Below, one piece after another: positions 9,868 through 19,477 of a stretch of 44,502 nucleotides of DNA; position 1 is the stretch's first letter; each line of letters opens with the position of its first letter. The stretch is from an uncultured Dokdonella sp. GTDB lineage: Bacteria; Pseudomonadota; Gammaproteobacteria; Xanthomonadales; Rhodanobacteraceae. The position numbers were made by a program, and so were the translations under genes. The notes under the pieces were generated by a model that had not been told where the DNA came from, searched no databases, and worked only from the letters and a program-made list of their open reading frames with translations. Where the stretch lies: positions 1-44,502 of the forward strand of contig CAKSZY010000017.1 in the NCBI GenBank assembly GCA_934526015.1, given 5' to 3'.

Positions 9868-10505
9868 ATGAACCTCGTCTGCGACCTTCCCGGCGCCAAT
9901 CTCGCGATCGCGCGCGGCGACTTTCCGAATCCCGAGCGCGACATCGACCCGGCCTCGTCCACCGGCGAACAGGTCGCCGTGCTGGCCGGCGGCTGCTTCT
10001 GGTGCGTCGAGGCCGTGTTCCGCGAACTCGACGGCGTGCTCGAGGTGCTGCCGGGCTACAGCGGCGACGGCGCCGACACCGCCGACTACAAGACCGTCTG
10101 CAGCGGCGCGACCAACCACGCCGAGGTCGTCTCGGTCCGCTTCGATCCGCGGCGCATCCGCTTCGGCCAGTTGCTCAAGGTGTACTTCTCGGTCGCCCAC
10201 GACCCGACCCAGAAGGATCGCCAGGGCGAGGACCGCGGCCGCCAGTACCGCTCGGCGGTGTTCTACGCCGATGCCGCGCAGAAGGACGTCACCGAGGCCT
10301 ACATCCGCCAGCTCGACGCGGCCGGCGTGTTCAATGCGCCGATCGTCACCGAGGTCGTCCCGCTCGAGGCCTTCCATGTCGCCGAGGACTACCACCACAA
10401 CTACGCCGAACGGCATCCCGAGCAGGGCTACATCGCCGCGGTGGCGCTGCCGAAGGTCGCCAAGCTGCGGCAGAAGTACGCCGACCGGCTGAAGGGGTCG
10501 GTCAA

Positions 10506-10509
<4 letters not shown>
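9868..10509 (+). CDS. msrA: Peptide-methionine (S)-S-oxide reductase MsrA
   Basis: A 213-residue protein with the MsrA active-site motif GGCFWCVE (catalytic Cys43), followed by the family's [20 protein letters not shown] and HPEQGYIA regions. It reduces the S-epimer of methionine sulfoxide in proteins, with thioredoxin as electron donor. The ATG at 9868 is preferred over the in-frame ATG at 9826 because the family's N-terminus begins close to it. The stop overlaps the GTG start of msrB (GTGA), giving coupled translation of the two stereospecific repair enzymes. No signal peptide is seen, so it is probably cytoplasmic. Confidence 0.93.
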
Positions 10510-10943
<434 letters not shown>

Positions 10944-11087
10944 GGATGCTCTGAACGAGTCTGCGGACAACTCCACGCACGCTTTCGATTCCGCAATGTG
11001 GCGTTCCTCGCACGGCGCCCGCGCGCTTTCGCGCAGGGTGCGGGCTTCGTCGGCCTGCGCGAACCGCTGCGGACGCGTTCGCACCGC

Positions 11088-12398
11088 TCAGTGCGCCCGC
11101 GGCGACGGCAGCGCGGCCATCGCGTCGCCGCAATCGCCCGTGCTGCCGCGCAGTTCGGCGACCGCGCTACAGGCGTTGATGATTGCGCCCGTGCCGCGCG
11201 AGCGCATCAGCAATGCGTCGATGGCGGCGCCGTCGAGGCGCGGGCGCAGGCCGCGCAGCAGGGCGACCACCCCGCTGACCTGGGCGGTGGCGAGCGAACT
11301 GCCCGAGCGGTAGTCGAAACCGCCACCCGGCTGCGCGGCGAGGATGTCGCGGCCCGGTGCGGCCAGCCGTGCCGCGGACGGGTTCGCATCCTCCGCGGCA
11401 GCGACGGCAAGCACGCCATCCACCGCCAGCGGAAAGCCGTCGAGCGAGCCGGACGGCGGAACCGCGCCGACCACGACGATGCCGCGGGCGAGCGCTTCGG
11501 CGAGGAGTTGCTCGAGCAGGGCGTCACGCGGGCCGCCGAGGCTGAGATTGATGATCTCGGCCTTTGCCGCAATCGCCGCGCCGAGGGCAAGGGCGAGGGT
11601 GAACGAATTGCAGTGCGCGCGCTCGGCGTCGCCGTGCAGGCTCCAGCAGGCACGATAGGCGGACACGCGCGCGGCGGGAGCGATGCCGACGATGCCGACG
11701 CCATTGCCGGCGATCGCCGCGATCGTGCCGGCGACGCCGGTGCCATGGCGTTCGGGCGGGAACGTCGCCGCTTCGGCGGCGACGAAATCGCGGTGCGTGT
11801 CGATGCGCCCGGCGAGATCGGGGTGGCCGAGGTCGACGCCGGTGTCGATGACGGCGACGCGCACGCCCTCGCCGCGCGTCCAGCGCTGTGCGCCGGCGCC
11901 GTCGATCGCACGGAAGTTGTGCTGCAGGCGCAGGTAGGGATCGTCGTAGGCGACCGCCGCGGCACTCGGTGTGGCCAGTGTCTCGAAGGTCTGCAACGGC
12001 TGGGCGATGCGTACGCGGCGATCGGCAGCGAGCCGGGCGAGGACCGCTTCGCGGTCGCCGCCCGCCGGTATCGCGTAGACCGCGCAGCGCAGGCGCAGGC
12101 TTTCGATCGACCACGCGGCCAGCTCGCGCAGCCCGTGTTCGCGCGCCACCCGCGCGGCCCGTGCGGCGCCGCGCTCGCTGCCGGCGTAGGCCGGCATGCC
12201 GCCGTAGCCGCGCGGCGTCGCGCCGACGGCGAACGCCGGATCGGGCTGCTCGGCGACGGCGACGATGATGTGGCCGGCATCCGCCGGTGCCGTGCTCCAG
12301 TCGCGCGGCTGGGCGAGCGCCGCGCCGGCGGCCAGCAGGGCGAGCGCGGCGAATCCCGCGCGGGCGATGCCGGCGAGAGACCGCTCAGTGGCGTGCAT
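11088..12398 (-). CDS. Secreted subtilisin-family (S8) serine protease
   Basis: A 436-residue protein with a signal peptide (about 1-30) and an I9-like propeptide (about 42-140: strand HIIVAVAE, helix, REHGLRELAAW, strand CAVYAIPAG, helix REAVLARLAADRRVRIAQPL). The S8 catalytic domain follows, with Asp185 (VAVIDTGVDLGHPDL), His218 (RHGTGVAGT) and Ser368 (GSSLATAQVSG). The segment that normally reads AAGN and supplies the oxyanion-hole Asn reads GAVPPSG (311-317), so that residue appears to be missing. The ATG at 12398 overlaps the end of the anti-sigma gene by 14 bp. Third gene of the sigma / anti-sigma / protease operon; probably periplasmic or secreted. Activity may be reduced or specialised. 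Confidence 0.88.
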   Translation of the reverse strand: MHATERSLAGIARAGFAALALLAAGAALAQPRDWSTAPADAGHIIVAVAEQPDPAFAVGATPRGYGGMPAYAGSERGAARAARVAREHGLRELAAWSIESLRLRCAVYAIPAGGDREAVLARLAADRRVRIAQPLQTFETLATPSAAAVAYDDPYLRLQHNFRAIDGAGAQRWTRGEGVRVAVIDTGVDLGHPDLAGRIDTHRDFVAAEAATFPPERHGTGVAGTIAAIAGNGVGIVGIAPAARVSAYRACWSLHGDAERAHCNSFTLALALGAAIAAKAEIINLSLGGPRDALLEQLLAEALARGIVVVGAVPPSGSLDGFPLAVDGVLAVAAAEDANPSAARLAAPGRDILAAQPGGGFDYRSGSSLATAQVSGVVALLRGLRPRLDGAAIDALLMRSRGTGAIINACSAVAELRGSTGDCGDAMAALPSPRAH

Positions 12399-13050
12399 CG
12401 ACCGCTCCGAGGATCGGCTCGGCCAGCAGCACGTCGCCGCGCGCGCGCAGGCGGGCGAGCGTCTCGCCGACGTCGATCGGCCGCGTCGGCGCCAGCGCGA
12501 AGATCGCGCGTTCGGCATGGCCGTCGACGATGCGCAGGCCGTTCTCGACCAGCAGCGCCTGCAGCTCCTCGACGCCGAGCGCCGGCGCCGGCACCAGCCG
12601 GATCACCGCCGTCGGTGCGGGACTCTCGCCGTTGCCGAGCGTGCGGTACGGCGCAGGCGGATGCTGGACGATCCAGCCGACGAGGACGACCAGGCCGATC
12701 GCCTGCACGACGACGGCCGCGGCCAGCGCCTGCAGCCAGCCGGTGCCGCGGCCACGACGCAGCGGCACCGGCGCTTCCCGGTCCGGCGCCGGCGCCTCGT
12801 CGAGGCGCGCGGCCAGCCGCGCGAAAGCCGCCCGCGCCGCATCCCCGCTGCCGCAACCGGCGGCCTCGAAGCCGTCGCGGATGCGTTCCTGCAGCGCGTA
12901 CTCGTCGCGACAATCGGCGCAGCCGGCGAGATGCGTCTCGGCCTGCCGGCGTTCCTCCTCGGCCGCCGTGCCGTTGACGAGCCAGGGAATCCGCTGCCAG
13001 GTCTCGCGATGGGCCTCGGCAGGATCGGTGTGGTGGTGGTCGTCGTTCAT
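12385..13050 (-). CDS. Membrane anti-sigma factor with zinc finger and propeptide-like periplasmic domain
   Basis: A 221-residue protein. The cytoplasmic N-terminus has the anti-sigma zinc-finger pattern His40-x3-Cys44-x2-Cys47 (HLAGCADC). A single membrane helix spans about 105-128. The periplasmic part (147-221) has strand AVIRLVPA, helix EELQALLVENGLRIVDG, strand AIFALAPT, and helix GETLARLRARGDVLLAEPI. This order and several positions mirror the propeptide of the protease encoded next (GLRELAAW, CAVYAIPAG, EAVLARLAADRRVRIAQPL). The start overlaps the sigma stop as ATGA. Expected role: hold the ECF sigma factor inactive at the membrane until the periplasmic domain is disturbed. That the protease is the partner is inference. 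Confidence 0.85.
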   Translation of the reverse strand: MNDDHHHTDPAEAHRETWQRIPWLVNGTAAEEERRQAETHLAGCADCRDEYALQERIRDGFEAAGCGSGDAARAAFARLAARLDEAPAPDREAPVPLRRGRGTGWLQALAAAVVVQAIGLVVLVGWIVQHPPAPYRTLGNGESPAPTAVIRLVPAPALGVEELQALLVENGLRIVDGHAERAIFALAPTRPIDVGETLARLRARGDVLLAEPILGAVDARH

Positions 13051-13664
13051 GACCCGCTCCGCCTCGACTCGCCGGCCAGTCCCGGCAACGCATTGCGCAG
13101 GCGCACGCGCGCGTGGAACAGGCGCGCCTTCACCGTGCCGACCGGGCATTCCATGATCGCGGCGATCTCCTCGCAGGACTGGCCGAGGAAATAGGCCAGC
13201 TCGATCGTGGTGCGCTGGTCGGCCGGCAGCGTCGACAGGCCCGCCTGCAGCCAGTCGCACAGGTCGCGGCGGGCGTCGTCGCCTTCGTCATCCCGCGGCT
13301 CGAACGCGCCGTCGCGCAGGTCGGCGATGCCGGTCGCGACCGGGCGACGCACGGCCTTCATCATGCAACGCCAGGCGATGCCGATGATCCATGTGGCCGG
13401 CTTGGAATCGCCGCGGAAGCGCGCGGCGTTGCTCCAGACGATCCAGAACGCCTCGTTGACGATCTCCTCGACCAGCTCGCGGCGCCCGGTCTGGCGCGCG
13501 ACGAAGCGCGACAGGCGCGGATGATGGTGCAGGTAGAGCCGCTCGAAGGCGATGCGATCGCCGCGGGCGATGGCCGCCAGCCAGGCCGCGTCGCGCGCAT
13601 CCGCGTCGGCGGCCGCGGCGGCGGCCGGCAACGGCGCGGATTCGATCGGCTCGGGGGTGGTCAT
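13047..13664 (-). CDS. ECF-type RNA polymerase sigma factor
   Basis: A 205-residue sigma-70 family factor. Region 2 is seen as FERLYLHHHPRLSRFVARQT to EIVNEAFWIVWSNAARFRG, and region 4 as LSTLPADQRTTIELAYFLGQ followed by the helix-turn-helix SCEEIAAIMECPVGTVKARL. An Ala-rich N-terminal stretch precedes region 2. The ATG at 13664 is preferred over 13784, which would run back over the divergent promoter region. Its stop overlaps the anti-sigma start. In the 122-bp gap to the divergent gene, the minus strand carries GCAACCTTTT, a plausible ECF -35-type element for autoregulation; this was not tested. Confidence 0.88.
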   Translation of the reverse strand: MTTPEPIESAPLPAAAAAADADARDAAWLAAIARGDRIAFERLYLHHHPRLSRFVARQTGRRELVEEIVNEAFWIVWSNAARFRGDSKPATWIIGIAWRCMMKAVRRPVATGIADLRDGAFEPRDDEGDDARRDLCDWLQAGLSTLPADQRTTIELAYFLGQSCEEIAAIMECPVGTVKARLFHARVRLRNALPGLAGESRRSGS

Positions 13665-13786
13665 AGGCGGTTGCCCGGGATGCGCATGCAGCTCAGTGCC
13701 GCCAGCGGGCGAAAAGGTTGCTTTCACGCCCGATTCGCCCGAAGGTGCGGCGCCGAAGATACGCCGATGGCGGCGGAGGAGCATCG

Positions 13787-14560
13787 ATGCACGGGCGCGC
13801 CACGACGGATCGGCCTCACCGCGCGCGCGCCTTCCTGCGGCTTGCCATGCCGGCGTCGATCCTGCTCGCGGCGATCCCGCAAGCGGCGCCGGCCGGCTGG
13901 GACGGCCGCATCGGCTGGGGCAGCGACAGCCTGCTGCACGGCCGCAGCCTCACCGGCGGTGAGCCGGCCTGGTTCGGCCACCTGCGGCACGACCGCGACC
14001 GCTGGACGATCGGCATCGGCGCGGTCGGCGAGCATCCGGACGGGCAATCGCGCGGGGCCCAGCTCGACCTCTACCTCGACCATCGCTGGCATCTCGACGA
14101 GGACTGGCAGCTGCGCGCCGGCCTGGTCCACTACGAATCCCCCTGGAACCGCTGGAACGACGAGCTGCGCTACGACGAACTCGGCCTCGGCCTCGGCTGG
14201 CGTGGCCGCTGGTCGCTCGTGCTCGGCCATGCGCCCGACCTGCCGTACCTGCAGCAAGCCCCGGATCGGTACGCGCGCGGGCGCGCCAGCTGGATCGAGA
14301 CCGGCTGGCACCAGCCGCTCGGCGGCGGCTTCTCGCTCGATCTCGGCATCGGCCATGCCGACATCCGCGGCATCCGCTATCCGCGCACGCCGCGGGTCGG
14401 GCTCGCCGACTACGCCTATGCCAGCGCCGGCCTGGGCCTGGCACTCGGCCGCCTGCATCTGCATGCGGTGCTTGCCCACGCCAATCGGCGCGGTGCCGAC
14501 TACAGCGGCCGCGGCGCACCGCGGACGCGCGTGGCGGTGACGGCGAGCTGGGGGTTCTGA
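13787..14560 (+). CDS. Small outer-membrane beta-barrel protein (TorF/TIGR02001-like)
   Basis: A 257-residue exported protein. A basic N-region and hydrophobic stretch (MPASILLAAIPQAAPAGW) make a signal peptide. The mature part is alternating amphipathic strands opening with WDGRIGWGSDSLLHGRS and ending in VAVTASWGF, with a terminal Phe typical of outer-membrane barrels. The opening pattern (G.IG..SD....GRSL) resembles the TorF/TIGR02001 putative porin family, but the similarity is modest. It is divergently transcribed from the ECF sigma operon across 122 bp, so it may be a regulon member. An alternative start at 13847 would leave only the hydrophobic part of the signal. Confidence 0.65.
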   Translation: MHGRATTDRPHRARAFLRLAMPASILLAAIPQAAPAGWDGRIGWGSDSLLHGRSLTGGEPAWFGHLRHDRDRWTIGIGAVGEHPDGQSRGAQLDLYLDHRWHLDEDWQLRAGLVHYESPWNRWNDELRYDELGLGLGWRGRWSLVLGHAPDLPYLQQAPDRYARGRASWIETGWHQPLGGGFSLDLGIGHADIRGIRYPRTPRVGLADYAYASAGLGLALGRLHLHAVLAHANRRGADYSGRGAPRTRVAVTASWGF

Positions 14561-14920
14561 GACGGGGCCCGCCCGGCGGGCAGCGCGGCGCCCCGGGATC
14601 GGGACGGCGGCAGGGCCGGCCACGTGCCTGCGCGGCGGCGGCCCCGCGACGCGGGGGAGGCAGCCTGACATCCCGCAGCGGCGTTCAAGTCGTGTAAAAT
14701 GCCGCGCGCCGAACGCGGCGGAACCTGAACGAGTACCGGGATCGGCGCCCGGTACGGCTGGCACGGTCCGCATCCGGCTCTCCCGTGACGCCCACTGCCG
14801 CTGCGCAGCAGCGTGATGCGGTGCGCGCGCCGAACGACAACACCACGACCTCGTACGCAGGGCGGCGGCTGTACCGGCTGCCCTGTGAAAAAAGATTCAC
14901 CTACGCTGAGAGAAGTCACC
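14561..14920 (+). other. 360-bp leader region of the EF-G gene with two hairpins
   Basis: No gene is visible. A -10-like TAAAAT is at 14695-14700, with no convincing -35. Transcription from there would give a leader of about 210 nt. It contains stem GCCGCG/CGCGGC (14701-14719) and stem GTACCGGG/CCCGGTAC (14733-14755), both perfect. GC palindromes at 14565-14580 and 14643-14657 may end transcription of the upstream barrel gene. The EF-G ribosome-binding site is weak (AGAGAAG about 8 nt before the ATG). Confidence 0.45.
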
Positions 14921-17062
<2,142 letters not shown>

Positions 17063-17084
17063 GCCTCCCTGCTTCGGCAACCCC

Positions 17085-17116
17085 GGAAACGGCCGCGCAA
17101 GCGGCCGTTTCCGTTT
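17085..17116 (+). terminator. Intrinsic terminator after EF-G gene
   Basis: GGAAACGGCCGC (17085-17096), loop GCAA, GCGGCCGTTTCC (17101-17112), then GTTT. Perfect 12-bp stem 23 bp past the stop codon. Confidence 0.88.
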
Positions 17117-17287
17117 GCGCCGCAGGGCAATGCACGACGGGGCACGGCGGACTGCGCGCTGCCGTCGCGTCCGCCGCCCTGCGCCCGCCGGCGCATGCAA
17201 CCGCAGGCCGCCCTGACGACACCCACGGTTCCACACGATGGCAGGTTCCGTCGTGTCCCTGCATCCGACTTCCGGAGGAACCCGCTC

Positions 17288-17728
17288 GTGTCGAAACCCG
17301 CATCCCCCGTCCATGCCGCCATCCGGCGCAGCGTTCTCGCGCTCGGCATCCTCTGCGCCGGCTTCGCCCACGCCGGCGGCGCGGACGTCACCTACTCCGT
17401 CGCCAGCAACGGCTTCGGCGCCTGGTCGATCGACGGCGTCGACAACCCACCGCTGACCCTCGCCCGCGGCAAGACTTATGCGTTCGCCCTGCAGGACGTC
17501 AGCGTGGCGCATCCGTTCAACATCAACACGATCAACACCACCGGTTCACTCAACCTCTACAACGACGGGGTCAGCAACAACGGGGCGAGCGGATCGACGG
17601 TGATCACCTTCGTCGTTCCCGAGGATGCGCCCGACAGCCTGCACTACAACTGCGGCAACCACGACGCCATGAACGGTCCGATCACGATCATTTCCGACAC
17701 GCTGTTCGTCGACGGCTTCGACGGCTGA
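17288..17728 (+). CDS. Exported cupredoxin-like copper protein with DGFDG tail
   Basis: A 146-residue protein. GTG start at 17288, chosen for the Shine-Dalgarno GGAGG at 17274-17278 and the signal peptide it yields (cleavage near AHAGGA). The mature domain has type-1 copper ligands: His in VAHPFNIN, then Cys, His and Met in YNCGNHDAM. It is probably a periplasmic or secreted electron-transfer or copper-binding protein. The end, DTLFVDGFDG, resembles short xDGFxx tails on exported proteins of related genera; I recall that pattern but could not check it. It is converged on by the DUF11 gene. Confidence 0.8.
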   Translation: MSKPASPVHAAIRRSVLALGILCAGFAHAGGADVTYSVASNGFGAWSIDGVDNPPLTLARGKTYAFALQDVSVAHPFNINTINTTGSLNLYNDGVSNNGASGSTVITFVVPEDAPDSLHYNCGNHDAMNGPITIISDTLFVDGFDG

Positions 17729-17752
17729 CGGCGGACCGGGCATCCGCGCGGC

Positions 17753-17779
17753 AACGAAAAGGGCCGCTTGCGCGGCCCT
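17753..17779 (-). terminator. Intrinsic terminator for the minus-strand DUF11 gene
   Basis: On the minus strand AGGGCCGC / GCGGCCCT (17772-17779 with 17760-17767) around a 4-nt loop is followed by TTTTCGT (17760 to 17754). It lies 45 bp past the DUF11 stop. On the plus strand there is no T tract, so it mainly serves the minus-strand gene. Confidence 0.8.
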
Positions 17780-17823
17780 CCCGTTGCACCCGGAAGCGCC
17801 AGGGATGGCGCGTGCGGGAATCC

Positions 17824-19467
17824 TCAGCGACTGCTGCGCCGACGCAGGCGCGGCACCGCGACGAGCGCCAGCAGGGCGGCCAGCGCCACCAGCGCGAAGC
17901 GGCTGTCGACCGGCACGGCGAACGCCGCGCCGACTCCGACCGGAACGGTCGCATTGCACGGCGGCGGCGTGCCGGCCGGCGCGCACAGCACGTCCGTCTG
18001 CGGCGTCACCGTCACCGCGTTGACAATGGTGGTCGGCGCGGTGAAGGAGACGATCGCCTGGATCGTGTAGACCACCTGCGCGCCACTCGGAAACAGCGGG
18101 ATCGTCTCCGCGATCGCGCCGGTGCCGCTCGCCGCCGGACAGGCCACGCCGGTGCCGACGCAGGTCCACGCGAACGAGTCGATGCCGGTCGGGAGCGGAT
18201 CGCTGATGGTGACGTTCTGGATGTCGGTCGAGCCGTCGTTGCGCACGCTGATCGTGTAGGTGACGTAGCTGCCGTAGGTCGCCGTCGGCGCATTGACCGT
18301 CTTGGTGACGACGAGCTGGCCGGCGCCGGCGATCGCCACGGCCGAGGCGCCGGTGCCCCAGACCCGTCCGCCGACCGCCGGCAGGCCGGTGGCTTCTGCC
18401 AGGTTGAGTGCTTCGCCGGCCGCCGCTTCGGCAGCGGTGACGGTGTGCTGCGCACGACAGCGCAGGACATCCTGGCTGGCCAGGGTGCCGCTGCCGAGGC
18501 CGGCGAAGGCCTGGCCGCCGAGGGTCGTCCCCTCGCAGGTGATCGCGCCGTCGATCAGGCTCGGGTCGGGCTCGACCAGGTCGACCGAAGACAGGACCTG
18601 CGCATTGCTGTTCTTCACCAGGAAGGTGTAGCCGAGCACGTCGCCTTCGCTGGCATACCCGCTGGCATCGACATCGTCGAGCAGCAGCGGGCTCTTGAAC
18701 ACGCGGATGCCGGCGCTGCCGGCGAGATCGAGCGTGAGGATCACGTCGGCCGCCTGCACGGCCTGGCCGCTTGCGGCGGTGCCGGTCAGGTCGACCGTGT
18801 CGAGCACGTAGCCGTTACCGGCATCGCCGGCGCTGACCACGTAGCTGCTCGTGCAGGTCATCCACGCATCGACCGCCAGGGTCGTCGCCGGGCAGGCCAC
18901 CGCGCCGGTGAGATCGGTCAGCATCAGGCCGGACAGCGGCTCGGTGCCGGCGTTGACCACGGTGTAGTCGTAGGCGATCGATTCGCCGGCATCGAGGCGG
19001 CCATCGAAGTCGGCATCGGCATGCACCGCACCACCGACGACCACCGCCACGCCCTGCACCGGGGTGACCGTGCCGGCCGGACTCATGCCGGCATGACGCA
19101 GGCTGACCGTGCCGTCCGCGCCGCGCGCGGACACCACCACGGCGACGCTGCGCTTGCGCGCCGCTTGCGCATTCAGCGGCCACATCGTGCAGTCGGCGCG
19201 GTCGCCGGCCTGCAACGAGCCGTCGACGGCGAAGCCGCGCCCGGCGCTGGTCTGCGCCGCGCAGTGCACGCGGTAGCCCGAAGCCGGATACCAGCGCAGC
19301 GCCTCGAGGGCCTGGCTGCCGTCGTTGGCGATCGTGAAAGTGAACGCGCCGCTGCTGCCGGAAGCGGCGGTTGCTTCCACGCCGAGGCCGTCCGCAGCCA
19401 GCGCGGGCGTCGCCACCACCGCCAGTGCGAGGGCGAGTAAACGCGTAGTCATCGTCTTCGTCTGCAT
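17824..19467 (-). CDS. DUF11-type surface protein with IPTL-CTERM-like sorting tail
   Basis: A 547-residue exported protein with a signal peptide (about 1-25, cleavage near ALAADG) and several Ig-like/DUF11 modules (YDYTVVNAGTEPLSGLMLTD, LGYTFLVKNSNAQVLSSVDL, VTKTVNAPTATYGSYVTYTI, NVTISDPLPTGI). The C-terminus is tripartite: VPVDSRFAL, a hydrophobic helix and the basic end PRLRRRSSR. This resembles IPTL-CTERM/PEP-CTERM sorting signals, which are recognised by exosortase-type enzymes. A GAGG lies 8 bp before the ATG. It follows the giant DUF11 gene by 10 bp on the same strand, so the two are probably an operon. No binding target can be read. Confidence 0.8.
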   Translation of the reverse strand: MQTKTMTTRLLALALAVVATPALAADGLGVEATAASGSSGAFTFTIANDGSQALEALRWYPASGYRVHCAAQTSAGRGFAVDGSLQAGDRADCTMWPLNAQAARKRSVAVVVSARGADGTVSLRHAGMSPAGTVTPVQGVAVVVGGAVHADADFDGRLDAGESIAYDYTVVNAGTEPLSGLMLTDLTGAVACPATTLAVDAWMTCTSSYVVSAGDAGNGYVLDTVDLTGTAASGQAVQAADVILTLDLAGSAGIRVFKSPLLLDDVDASGYASEGDVLGYTFLVKNSNAQVLSSVDLVEPDPSLIDGAITCEGTTLGGQAFAGLGSGTLASQDVLRCRAQHTVTAAEAAAGEALNLAEATGLPAVGGRVWGTGASAVAIAGAGQLVVTKTVNAPTATYGSYVTYTISVRNDGSTDIQNVTISDPLPTGIDSFAWTCVGTGVACPAASGTGAIAETIPLFPSGAQVVYTIQAIVSFTAPTTIVNAVTVTPQTDVLCAPAGTPPPCNATVPVGVGAAFAVPVDSRFALVALAALLALVAVPRLRRRSSR

Positions 19468-19477
19468 GCCGGTGTCC

